The notes under the pieces were generated by a model. The model was not told the origin of the DNA. It was given only the letters and a program-made list of their open reading frames with translations, and did no database searches. The position numbers were made by a program, and so were the translations under genes. From positions 52,999 through 93,628 of the forward strand of contig HF991477.1 in NCBI GenBank assembly GCA_000433095.1: a DNA stretch of 40,630 nucleotides. The letters are read 5' to 3'. Positions 1 to 7,659 of the stretch are shown here, piece after piece (within the stretch, counting starts at the first letter, position 1; the number at the start of each line of letters is the position of its first letter). The stretch is from Clostridium sp. CAG:967 (GTDB lineage Bacteria; Cyanobacteriota; Vampirovibrionia; Gastranaerophilales; Gastranaerophilaceae).

Positions 1-129
1 AGGAATGCCGTATACGACTAATGGATTTTTAAAGAAATAATACAAAATAAAGAAAAGGAATACTGCACCCGCAATAGAGTATAATACATGCTTCAGCAAT
101 GTAAATATACTGCTTTTAAATACTTTCAT
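1..129 (-). CDS. Hypothetical membrane protein, N-terminal part only
   Basis: A minus-strand frame opens with ATG at 129 and stays open to the left edge (43 codons visible). A purine-rich AGGGGG lies just upstream of the ATG. The visible protein starts with a short basic stretch (MKVFKSS) and then a long hydrophobic run, roughly residues 8-40, rich in F, L, I and Y, so it is probably membrane anchored. It follows lysC by 36 nt on the same strand and is probably the last visible gene of the kdsC-like > TPR > lysC run. The family cannot be judged from this fragment. Confidence 0.6.
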   Translation of the reverse strand, partial: MKVFKSSIFTLLKHVLYSIAGAVFLFFILYYFFKNPLVVYGIP

Positions 130-165
130 CTTAACCCCCTAATTAAACCTGTTGAGTTTTTGAAA

Positions 166-1434
166 TTAAATGTTAGGAAGATCACCCTTTACTTCGGCAA
201 CTTCATCACTTTCAAGTTCAAAAACCTTATGTAAAGCCTTAACAGCACGTTGAGCATCATCTTTATCAACAAGACAACTGATTTTTATTTCACTTGTAGA
301 AATCATTCTGATGTTAATACCTTGTTCTGCAAGAGTTTCGAACATTGTAGATGCAACCCCCGGTCTGTCAATCATTCCGGCACCAACAATTGATATTTTT
401 GCAATATTATCATTTACCTGAATATCACCTGTAGCACCGATTTCATTTTTCAAAGCTTCCAATGCCGCAACCGTTTTAGATAAATCAGTAGTATCTATAG
501 TAAATGCGATATCATTGGTGTTTGAAACTTTTCTTGCATAAGATTGGATAATCATATCAACCGAAATATTTTCCTTGGCAAGTTTGCCGAACAGTTTAGC
601 CGCAACCCCCGGTTTATCCGGAACATCACAGACTACAATTCTTGTTTGAGATAAATCTGAGGCAACGCCTGCAACCGGTTTATAAATTTCCATCTTATCA
701 ACTCCTAATATTAAAGTACCTAAATTATCCAGTTTAAAGCTGCTTCTTACTCTTAAAGGAACATTAAACTGTTTTGCAGTTTCCACACTGCGGGGATGAA
801 GTACGTTTGCACCGGCGTGAGCAAGTTCGAGCATTTCTTCGTAAGAAATTTCGTCTAATCTTGAAGCATTCGGCACAACTCTCGGATCTGTTGTATAAAC
901 GCCTTCTACATCTGTATAAATGTCGCATCTTTCAGCATTCAAAGCTGCTGCAAGGGCAACTGCCGAAGTATCCGAACCGCCTCTGCCAAGTGTCGTAATT
1001 TCGCCGTCTTCGGTAACTCCCTGAAAGCCTGCTACTACTATTATTTTACCTTCTCTAAGATTTTGTCTTAATTTATCTGTTTTAATATCCACAATTCTGG
1101 CTTTACTGTGAACATTTTCAGTCATAATACCGACTTGCATTGCGTTAAAGCTTACCGCATCATATCCCTGAGCCTGAATTGCCATAGCGAGAAGTGCAAT
1201 AGATACTCCTTCACCTGTTGATAACAGCATATCCATTTCTCTGCCTGAAGGGTTAGGAGATAAATCATTCGCCATTTTTACAAGATAATCTGTTGTATGC
1301 CCCATAGCAGAAACTACAACTACAACATCATTGCCATTTTCTTTTTCTCTTATAACTGTCTTTGCGACATTTTTTATTTTATCTGTATCGGCAACCGATG
1401 TACCGCCAAATTTTTGAACTATTACTTTTCTCAA
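166..1434 (-). CDS. lysC: Aspartate kinase
   Basis: Phosphorylates L-aspartate with ATP, the first step toward lysine/diaminopimelate, threonine and methionine; cytoplasmic. The 422-aa length is usual for the monofunctional enzyme. The kinase domain opens with KFGGTS at residues 8-13 and carries FQGVTEDGEITTLGRGGSD and the DPRVVPNA segment. Two ACT domains follow from about residue 265, each beginning with a DxPG/DRPG-type turn (CDVPDKPGVA, GMIDRPGVA), so feedback control by an amino acid is expected. The start codon is TTG, 2 nt after the stop of the upstream TPR gene, so the two are probably translationally coupled. A strong internal ribosome site before Met248 suggests that a separate ACT-only subunit is also made. 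Confidence 0.95.
   Translation of the reverse strand: MRKVIVQKFGGTSVADTDKIKNVAKTVIREKENGNDVVVVVSAMGHTTDYLVKMANDLSPNPSGREMDMLLSTGEGVSIALLAMAIQAQGYDAVSFNAMQVGIMTENVHSKARIVDIKTDKLRQNLREGKIIVVAGFQGVTEDGEITTLGRGGSDTSAVALAAALNAERCDIYTDVEGVYTTDPRVVPNASRLDEISYEEMLELAHAGANVLHPRSVETAKQFNVPLRVRSSFKLDNLGTLILGVDKMEIYKPVAGVASDLSQTRIVVCDVPDKPGVAAKLFGKLAKENISVDMIIQSYARKVSNTNDIAFTIDTTDLSKTVAALEALKNEIGATGDIQVNDNIAKISIVGAGMIDRPGVASTMFETLAEQGINIRMISTSEIKISCLVDKDDAQRAVKALHKVFELESDEVAEVKGDLPNI
691..706 (-). promoter_or_regulatory. Internal ribosome binding site and ATG for a putative aspartokinase beta subunit
   Basis: On the minus strand AGGAG (702-706) is followed 8 nt later by an ATG (691-693) in the lysC frame, at Met248. 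Translation from it would give a 175-residue product (166-693) made almost entirely of the two ACT domains. Bacillus aspartokinase II makes its beta subunit by this kind of in-frame internal start. The signal is visible in the sequence; that it is used here is inference. Confidence 0.55.
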
Positions 1435-1436
1435 TT

Positions 1437-2930
1437 TTATTCTCTTTCTGAGTTATTCTGCAAAAGCTTTTCCAGTTCAGCTTTTTGCTCAGGGTATTCA
1501 AACAAGTCAGGATTAATATTTATAATCTTGTCAGCTATGGTGATAGCTTCCTTTACATTATATTCACAAAGGTTCTCTTTGACAAGTATGTAACTAACAT
1601 AGAAAAGCAAATTTAACAATAACGGATTACTGTCATCAGCCTTCAATGCTTTGCGCAGTTTACGCTGAGCCTCTGCATGCTCATTTCGGTCAAGAAGATA
1701 CTTTGAATAATCCGCAAACGCTGATATATATTTAGGATTAATGAGAATTGCAGCTTCGTAATAATCCTTAACCTTTTCATCGTTATTCATTTTTTCATAA
1801 CATTTAGCCATGAAATAGCAGTTAACTGCATCTTCATCAGAACTTCTCAAAAAGCTCATTGCTTTTTCAAGTTCATCATTCTCATAAGCAATAATACCCA
1901 AAGCCTGCTTAACTACAAGATTTTCAGGTTCAATTTCCAATGTTTTTTCAAGAAGCGGTCTTGCTTCTTCAAACTCTTTTCTTGCTGCGCAGCACAACCC
2001 TAAATGTGCCATGACTTCTGCATTGTCGGGAGATAATTCATAAGCTTTTAAAAGTTTGCATTTTGCCTCATCATACTTATCAAATTTTTCCAATACTTTT
2101 GACCATTCAAGGTAGAGACTAGAGTTTATCAAATCTTTTTCTTCAGCTGTTTTAAAGTATTTTGATGAATTTTCCTCATCAAATTTTGCCCCGTAAAGCT
2201 GTCCCAAAAGAATATATGCAGGAAGCATGTTAGGATTGTAATCCAGCGATTTCAGCGCATAATGAATTGCACTGTCATTATCTCCTTTTAATGCTCTTAA
2301 ACGTGCAAATTCAAAAGTATTGCTCTCATTAGGACAGACATTTGCAAGGAATGTAAGTTTTAATTCTGCTTTATCATACATTTCAAGCTTCATTTCCATA
2401 ACAGCACAAAGAAAAACTGCAGAAAAATTATATTTATTAATCTTAGATGCCTGAACAAACTTTTCATGAGCTTCTTCATATCTTTTTTGTTTCATCAAAG
2501 ACATTCCCCAGCCCGTGAAAGTATCAGTATTATTGCCCTGAACTTTATTTGCATTTTCAAAAGACTTTTCCGCATTCTCAAATCTGCCTGCATTGACTAA
2601 AGCAAACCCGAGTTTTTGCCATATAGTTTTGTCCTGAGGGTTCATATCAGCTGATATCTGGTAGTTTTCTACCGAAAGCTCAGTGTTACCCTGTTTTTCA
2701 TAGACCAGCCCGAGATATTTATATACAAGTGCATCCTTTTGTGCAAGATTAAGGGCTTTATTCAATATTTTTTCAGCTTCATCAAGCTGATTTTTCTCAA
2801 TCAGTTTTTTTGCACGATTAACGTAAGTAAGAGAAGGTAACGACTGAATTACCGTTTCTTCTTTATACTTATCAATAGAACCGCTTAATGTTTTTACTTT
2901 TCCTAATATATCTTCTAACCAGCCAAACAA
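1437..2930 (-). CDS. TPR-repeat protein
   Basis: A 497-aa protein built almost wholly of tetratricopeptide repeats from about residue 35 to 480. Typical TPR positions recur (KYLGLVYEKQGN, AEKSFENANK, AHLGLCCAARKEFEEA, KQALGIIAYENDELEKA). TPR arrays are protein-binding scaffolds. No signal peptide or membrane segment is seen, so it is probably cytoplasmic. Its ATG overlaps the end of the kdsC-like gene by 16 nt and its stop is 2 nt before the lysC start, so it sits inside one operon. The partner protein is unknown. The N-terminus (MFGWLEDILGKVKTLSGS) is a short amphipathic segment outside the repeats. Confidence 0.85.
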   Translation of the reverse strand: MFGWLEDILGKVKTLSGSIDKYKEETVIQSLPSLTYVNRAKKLIEKNQLDEAEKILNKALNLAQKDALVYKYLGLVYEKQGNTELSVENYQISADMNPQDKTIWQKLGFALVNAGRFENAEKSFENANKVQGNNTDTFTGWGMSLMKQKRYEEAHEKFVQASKINKYNFSAVFLCAVMEMKLEMYDKAELKLTFLANVCPNESNTFEFARLRALKGDNDSAIHYALKSLDYNPNMLPAYILLGQLYGAKFDEENSSKYFKTAEEKDLINSSLYLEWSKVLEKFDKYDEAKCKLLKAYELSPDNAEVMAHLGLCCAARKEFEEARPLLEKTLEIEPENLVVKQALGIIAYENDELEKAMSFLRSSDEDAVNCYFMAKCYEKMNNDEKVKDYYEAAILINPKYISAFADYSKYLLDRNEHAEAQRKLRKALKADDSNPLLLNLLFYVSYILVKENLCEYNVKEAITIADKIININPDLFEYPEQKAELEKLLQNNSERE

Positions 2931-3403
2931 TCTGCCACCTCTCTAAATGCCCCGTCGCCGGCAAAACTTTCAGTAATCTGAATACCGTCTACATCCTTAA
3001 CTTTTTTAACTGCATGCGGAACTGTTATTTTGTATCTCGCATATTCCAGACAAGCAATATCGTTTATATCATCTCCGATGAATACATATTCTTCCTGAGA
3101 AAGATTATATTTTTCAATTATGCTTTTTAAAACATCAATTTTAATTCTTATGTTTTGATGAACTTCTTCAATTCCGAATTTTTTAGTCAAAATGTCTATA
3201 GCAGCATTCTTTTCACCTGAAATAATCCCGATCATTAAGTTCTTTTTCTTTAAAATCGAAAAAGCCATTACATCTTTAAAATTCAGTTTACGACTCATTT
3301 TGCCGTCATCGCCGATATAAACACAATTGTCGGTAACAATACCATCAAAGTCAGTTATTACCATCTTAATGGTTTGCGGTAATTTAAGATTTCCCATATA
3401 CAA
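2915..3403 (-). CDS. kdsC: KdsC-like HAD phosphatase (3-deoxy-D-manno-octulosonate 8-phosphate phosphatase family)
   Basis: Small cap-less HAD phosphatase of 162 aa, the usual KdsC size. The nucleophile motif is TDFDGIVTD (D18 and D20), followed by the family-typical FKDVMAF and ISGEKN segments and the acidic GDDINDIACL motif near residue 110. KdsC removes phosphate from KDO-8-P in LPS core synthesis; related enzymes act on phospho-sialic-type sugars, so the exact substrate is open. The start could be TTG at 3403 (AAGGG 5 nt upstream) or ATG at 3397 (11 nt spacing); I give the TTG because its spacing is better. First gene of the minus-strand run, divergent from the sensor kinase with 48 nt between them, which must hold both promoters. 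Confidence 0.8.
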   Translation of the reverse strand: MYMGNLKLPQTIKMVITDFDGIVTDNCVYIGDDGKMSRKLNFKDVMAFSILKKKNLMIGIISGEKNAAIDILTKKFGIEEVHQNIRIKIDVLKSIIEKYNLSQEEYVFIGDDINDIACLEYARYKITVPHAVKKVKDVDGIQITESFAGDGAFREVADCLAG

Positions 3404-3451
3404 ATTATCCCTTATCTGCTATAATTCTATCATAAAGAGAGGGAAAAAGAA

Positions 3452-4723
3452 ATGCTGTGGTATATTTTAAATTTAAGCATAATTATCGTTTTCATTGTAC
3501 TGTTTTTGATAGCCAGACAAACAAACAAACGCTGGTCTAAAATTAACGATTATTTAGGCATGGTTACAAACACTGTAAACTCTGTACGCTACGGCAATTT
3601 GTCCACTAAAATCGAAGAAATTAACCATCCTACATACCAGAATGTAACAGACAGTATTAACCGAATGGTAGAAACTCTTAATGACAGAGAAAAAATGATT
3701 GTTGAATATCAGGCTGAGTTAATGCGACAGAACAAATTATTGGAATCAGTTATCAACTCTCTTTCAGACGGTATATTAATCGTCAATGATAAATATAATA
3801 TTTTAAGGGTAACGCCTCAGGTAAGCTCCTGGTTCGGAACTAAAGGACAGGAAATTATCGGAAAAAACATTTTTGATTATATTCAAATAAGCGATGATAC
3901 ACCTCTGGAAAGAATAAAAAACAAAGATGTATTTATTACTCACACACCTACCAACAACTTTGTCATGAACACAATAAAACTTTCTCTTGATGATGACAAA
4001 AAACGATACGTAATACTAATCAAAGATGTTACAAACGAAAGAGAAATCGAAACTTTGAAAGAGGACTTCGTAGCAACCCTGACCCACGACTTGAAAGTTC
4101 CTATAGTTGCAGAATCTAACATTATAAACTTTCTTCTTGAAGGCAAGTTTGGTGAGATAAACGAAAAACAACAATTTGCACTCCTTAATATGAAAAATTC
4201 AAATCAGGAGCTGGTTGAACTTGTTCAAATTATTCTGGAAACTTATAAAATAAAAGAAACCGGTATTAAGCTGATAAAAGAAAACATTATGCTAAACAAA
4301 TTTATTTCGGATATAGTTACAAGCACACAACCTATTGCAAACAACTCCGGGATAAAAATATACTTCAATCCTTCTCGTGATATAAAGGTTACGGCTGATG
4401 CCTTACAGCTTGAAAGAGTTATTAAAAACCTGATTTCCAATGCTATTTCACACAGCAATACAAAAGATAAAATTGACATAACAACAGGTGAAATACCGGG
4501 ATTTATAACAATATCCGTTATAGATTACGGTCAGGGAATTCCTGCCGAAGAAATTAAATTAATATTTAACAAATATTATTCAGCCGCTAAGAAATTCCGT
4601 AAAATAGGTACAGGATTGGGCTTATATCTTTCACAACAAATTATAAAATCTCATGGCGGAGAAATAACCGTTGATAGTGAAGAAAACGTAAGAACCGAGT
4701 TCTGCATTAAACTTCCGATGTAA
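3452..4723 (+). CDS. Membrane-anchored PAS sensor histidine kinase
   Basis: A 423-aa kinase with one N-terminal transmembrane segment (about residues 2-22), a short HAMP-like or linker stretch, a PAS domain (about 90-195), a HisKA dimerisation domain with the phospho-accepting H212 in THDLKVP, and a C-terminal HATPase (about 300-420). The N box (LISNAISHS), G1 (DYGQGIP) and G2 (GTGLGLYLS) motifs are intact, so it should be active. Only a few residues lie outside the membrane before the anchor, so sensing is probably cytoplasmic, through PAS. No response regulator gene is next to it, so it is an orphan kinase in this window. The start is supported by GAGAGGG 8 nt upstream. Confidence 0.9.
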   Translation: MLWYILNLSIIIVFIVLFLIARQTNKRWSKINDYLGMVTNTVNSVRYGNLSTKIEEINHPTYQNVTDSINRMVETLNDREKMIVEYQAELMRQNKLLESVINSLSDGILIVNDKYNILRVTPQVSSWFGTKGQEIIGKNIFDYIQISDDTPLERIKNKDVFITHTPTNNFVMNTIKLSLDDDKKRYVILIKDVTNEREIETLKEDFVATLTHDLKVPIVAESNIINFLLEGKFGEINEKQQFALLNMKNSNQELVELVQIILETYKIKETGIKLIKENIMLNKFISDIVTSTQPIANNSGIKIYFNPSRDIKVTADALQLERVIKNLISNAISHSNTKDKIDITTGEIPGFITISVIDYGQGIPAEEIKLIFNKYYSAAKKFRKIGTGLGLYLSQQIIKSHGGEITVDSEENVRTEFCIKLPM

Positions 4724-4784
4724 TTTAATATCTTGACTTTTATAATTAAATAATAAATAATAAATATAATAAAGGAGGTCAAGA

Positions 4785-5620
4785 ATGTTGAAACAAAAAG
4801 CTTTAAGGATTGCCCCCCCCCCGAAAAAACAGACGGTAAGAGGGTTTTAAACAACACATTATTTGCATTTACTTTAGCTGAAGTGTTAATTACTCTAGGT
4901 ATTATTGGTGTGGTTGCGGCGATGACGATGCCGTCGTTAATTCAAAAACACAAAGAAAAAGAATACGCTGCCAAACTTAAAAAATTCAGCAGTATGATGA
5001 GCCAGGCTCTTATAACAACTGTAAGCAATGAAGGTGAAATTGCCGATTGGGGTTTAACTCAATTTACGTCTTCAGAAGGATTAACAGAAGAAGAATTAGA
5101 ACTGGCAAATAAATCAAGAAATTTATTTGCCGATAAAGTTAAAAACTATTTAAAGGTAATACAATATTGTCCGTATGGTGAAGGATGCAAGACAGGAGTT
5201 ACAAAATGGACACGTCATTCTATGGATGGGACTGAATTTAGCGAATTTTCACCTTACATTGTGCTGGCTGACGGAACATATATACTTGGAATTACTATTA
5301 TGTCACCTGAATGTAAATCTAATCGAGGAACATCACCTGCTTTACAAAATGTTTGCGGAGAAATTTTTGTAGACGTAAACGGTAAAACTCCGCCTAATGC
5401 AACCGGAAAAGATGTATTCTTGTTTTATTATACCAAATTCGGCGTTATACCTATGGGAACTGCTGAAGAAACAGGATTTTCATTTGAGGAATATTGTAAT
5501 CTTGATAAGAAAGGAATATTGAACGGTTACGGCTGCACTGCATGGGTAATGACACATGAAAATATGGATTATCTTCGCTGCAACGATTTAACCTGGAACG
5601 GAAAAACTAAATGCAGATAA
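4785..5620 (+). CDS. Type IV prepilin-like (pseudopilin) protein; leader out of frame with the body at a C10 tract
   Basis: An AAAGGAGG ribosome site precedes ATG at 4785. This frame reads MLKQKALRIAPPP, enters a run of ten C (4813-4822) and then stops at a TAA (4848-4850). The pilin body lies in the -1 frame and runs through FAFTLAEVLITLGIIGVVAAM to the stop at 5620. With 11 C (or 8) the leader and body join into one protein of about 278 aa, with PPPEKTDGKRV following the tract. The body has the prepilin peptidase site (A before FTLAE, Glu at +5), the hydrophobic helix and several Cys pairs, including a C-terminal Cys-rich tail (GYGCTAW ... RCND ... KCR). If only the body were made it would have to start at GTG 4883, inside the signal helix, which would destroy the processing site. 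So this is either a phase-variable gene in its off state, a gene read by slippage, or a sequence error. Confidence 0.8.
4813..4822 (+). repeat. C10 homopolymer in prepilin leader (tract 1)
   Basis: Ten C in a row within the core GCCCCCCCCCCGAA, 28 nt after the prepilin ATG. The tract lies exactly between the two reading frames of the gene. Homopolymeric C/G runs of this length are classic substrates for slipped-strand mispairing in bacteria. Confidence 0.9.
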
Positions 5621-5639
5621 GAATATTTTTCCACATGTC

Positions 5640-5681
5640 TACCTGCGTAGCAGCTGGGACGGAAAAAATAAGTGCAGATAA
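5640..5681 (+). pseudogene. Remnant of a second prepilin 3' end
   Basis: Twenty bases after the prepilin stop there is an open stretch reading YLRSSWDGKNKCR and then TAA. It parallels the true C-terminus of the gene just upstream (YLRCNDLTWNGKTKCR, then TAA). The two DNA segments share ACGGAAAAA, TGCAGATAA and flanking bases. This looks like the leftover 3' end of a related paralogue or an unequal recombination scar. It has no start of its own. Confidence 0.6.
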
Positions 5682-5689
5682 TTTTGTAG

Positions 5690-5695
5690 TATAAT
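5690..5695 (+). promoter_or_regulatory. -10 element directly upstream of comF
   Basis: A perfect TATAAT ends 6 nt before the comF ATG at 5702, so transcription would be expected to begin at or next to the A of the start codon. No Shine-Dalgarno sequence lies before that ATG. I see no good -35. This is consistent with a leaderless mRNA. Confidence 0.45.
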
Positions 5696-5701
5696 CCTGT
5701 T

Positions 5702-6355
5702 ATGCTTAAAAGATTATCTGATCTCTTAGACTGGATATACAAGAAAAAGTGCTACTTTTGTAAAAGTTCAAAAGAAGCAGTTAAAATGTGCTCAAAATGC
5801 TATGACGAAATGGACTTTCTTCCCGTTAAATTATCAAGAACAGTTTGCGGCAAGAAAGTTTATTGCGCAGGTGTGTATTCAAAAAATCTTCAAAAACTTA
5901 TAAGAGGATTAAAATATCATAACCAGAGAGATCTTGCCTTCTACCTAGCAAAGTTTATGGCTGAATACTTTGAAAAAGTTACTGATAAAAAAGATTTTGA
6001 AGTTGTACCGGTTCCCATTTATTTTACAAGAGAAAAGAAACGAAAATACAACCATATGAATTTAGTGGGAGAAGAGTTTTGCAGGATTACCACAAACACG
6101 CTTAACTGCGGTTTAATCAAAAGAATTAAAGACACAAAGCCTCAATACAAGTTGAAACGTCAAGAACGCATCAAAAACCTTGCCGATGCCTTCAAAGTTG
6201 ATAAGTCAAAATATAACGGCAAAACTTTGCTTCTCATTGATGATATTTGTACTACAGGTTCGACTTTTGAAGAAATGATTAAGGAATTTGAGAAAAACGG
6301 AATAAAGGATATTATCTGCCTGGCAGCTACAACACCGTTTGATGAAAAACCATAA
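5702..6355 (+). CDS. comF: ComF-family phosphoribosyltransferase-like protein
   Basis: 217 aa with the ComF architecture: an N-terminal four-cysteine zinc site (C17, C20, C30, C33) and a C-terminal type I PRTase fold with the PRPP loop LLLIDDICTTGST at residues 176-188. ComF proteins help bring single-stranded DNA through the inner membrane during natural transformation; the family is also widespread in non-competent bacteria. Here it lies close to a prepilin-like gene and about 1.3 kb from the pil genes, which fits a link to DNA uptake, but that is only context. The start has no ribosome site and sits 6 nt after a TATAAT. Confidence 0.88.
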   Translation: MLKRLSDLLDWIYKKKCYFCKSSKEAVKMCSKCYDEMDFLPVKLSRTVCGKKVYCAGVYSKNLQKLIRGLKYHNQRDLAFYLAKFMAEYFEKVTDKKDFEVVPVPIYFTREKKRKYNHMNLVGEEFCRITTNTLNCGLIKRIKDTKPQYKLKRQERIKNLADAFKVDKSKYNGKTLLLIDDICTTGSTFEEMIKEFEKNGIKDIICLAATTPFDEKP

Positions 6356-6364
6356 GAGAAAGAA

Positions 6365-6679
6365 ATGATTTTACGAGAATTTTCCAAATATTTACAAGCA
6401 AGAAATGAAGATATAATTGCAAACAAAACAACCACAACAAAACTTTTATGCGAGTGGGTCAAATTAGTTATATATAAAAATCCTAAAAACCATATTGATA
6501 AAATAGTGCATAAAGAAATTATGCTTGCTGAAAACAAATCAGGAGATTTTCTGATAACAGGAAAATCCGAAAGCGGCAGAGTGCTGGTTAATGCCCTATA
6601 TAATTTTGCATTAAGCTATGAGCACCATTTAATGAGTAAATGGCTCTCAAATACCGTCCCAGATGACTTTAACAAATAA
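6365..6679 (+). CDS. Hypothetical protein, 104 aa
   Basis: Opens 9 nt after comF on the same strand and is probably co-transcribed with it. The protein is soluble-looking, with mixed charge and helical segments (LLCEWVKLVIYKN, RVLVNALYNFALSYEHH). There is no signal peptide, cysteine cluster or family motif that I recognise. The start ATG at 6365 has only a weak purine stretch (AAGAGAAAGAA) before it. I cannot assign a function. Confidence 0.6.
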   Translation: MILREFSKYLQARNEDIIANKTTTTKLLCEWVKLVIYKNPKNHIDKIVHKEIMLAENKSGDFLITGKSESGRVLVNALYNFALSYEHHLMSKWLSNTVPDDFNK

Positions 6680-6798
6680 TACTAATCAATAAAAACATAA
6701 TTACTCCAAGCTTTTATCATGATAGCCTTGTCGGTCAATTTATATTTATTTTTTAAAAACTACAATAATTATGAAATTAGTCAATAGGAGTTAAAATC

Positions 6799-7659
6799 AT
6801 GAATAATAGCGTTTATCAATCACAAATTTGCAAACTGAAAGAACTGAATAATCTTTTTATAGAATTAACCGAAAAAAACTGCAACCAGCACTGCAAACAC
6901 TGTTATATAGATTTCCCATTAAGCAAAAATATCAAAGATTTTATATCAATTGACAGAATTAAAGAAGCATTATCCGACACAAGAAACGAAAAAATTGAAT
7001 GCATTTATCTTACAGGTGCAGAACCAATGACACATCCTGACTTTAATGCTATTTTGAGAGCCTGCCTTAAACGTTCGAATGTATGTATTTTTACAAACGG
7101 CTCATTTATTAACGAGAAAAAAGCACGATTTTTAAAACGTGTTGAAGAAGAAAGTAATTACGAAATTATATTTAAGCTAAGTATAGATCACTATGATGAA
7201 GTGAAAAATGATGACATCAGATCACGTGGTTCATACAGGCAGGTTCTGCACGCAATAAAAAGCTTATCAAAATACGGATTTAACCCTATATTAAATATAA
7301 CCAACTACTATAGAGAAGATAAAAAAGTTTTAATAAAAGAATTCAAAAGAATTTGTCAAAAAGTAGGATTTGAAGCCGAAGACTATAATTTTACAATTAA
7401 TGAATACCATGATAAAAACCAGAAGATTGAAGACACTGATTATAAATGGAACAGTCTTGACTGTGAGTATGGCAGAATTTTAACAGCAAAAGGCGTTTAC
7501 ACCTGTCCTTTCCTTGCTAATGATCACAGAGGCAGATGCGGTTCTGATTTCAATGATTATTCCTGCCATAATACACTTGAAACAGATTACTGTGTAACCT
7601 GTTTCAAGAATAAAGAAAAATTATTTGGTATCAATTACAAATTATTTCAATCCTGCTGA
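6799..7659 (+). CDS. Radical SAM protein with cysteine-rich C-terminus
   Basis: 286 aa. The radical SAM cluster motif CxxxCxxC is present as CNQHCKHC (C28, C32, C35), followed by the GAEPMTHPDF segment (a GGEP-like SAM-binding turn) and FTNGSF. The C-terminal 80 residues hold about eight cysteines (LDCEYG, YTCPF, RGRCGS, YSCHN, DYCVTC, QSC), resembling a SPASM or twitch-type auxiliary Fe-S region. Such proteins often modify peptides or make cofactors; no precursor peptide gene is visible nearby, so the substrate is unknown. A clear AGGAG lies 8 nt before the ATG. It has its own 119-nt upstream region, and its stop directly abuts the convergent pilO stop. Confidence 0.82.
   Translation: MNNSVYQSQICKLKELNNLFIELTEKNCNQHCKHCYIDFPLSKNIKDFISIDRIKEALSDTRNEKIECIYLTGAEPMTHPDFNAILRACLKRSNVCIFTNGSFINEKKARFLKRVEEESNYEIIFKLSIDHYDEVKNDDIRSRGSYRQVLHAIKSLSKYGFNPILNITNYYREDKKVLIKEFKRICQKVGFEAEDYNFTINEYHDKNQKIEDTDYKWNSLDCEYGRILTAKGVYTCPFLANDHRGRCGSDFNDYSCHNTLETDYCVTCFKNKEKLFGINYKLFQSC

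Noticed and set aside
4820..4832. A programmed -1 frameshift heptamer (A AAA AAC) after the C10 tract
   Set aside because: The run AAAAAAC is there but not in the phase needed (the zero frame reads AAA AAA C). Slippage on the homopolymers remains possible, but a classic slippery heptamer is not supported.
4785..4850. A 21-residue peptide gene ending at the stop after the C10 tract
   Set aside because: The pilin body begins immediately in the next frame and the leader makes sense as its N-terminus; a separate peptide is the less likely reading.
6680..6798. A precursor peptide gene for the radical SAM enzyme
   Set aside because: No open frame with ribosome site and a plausible core peptide is visible in this gap.
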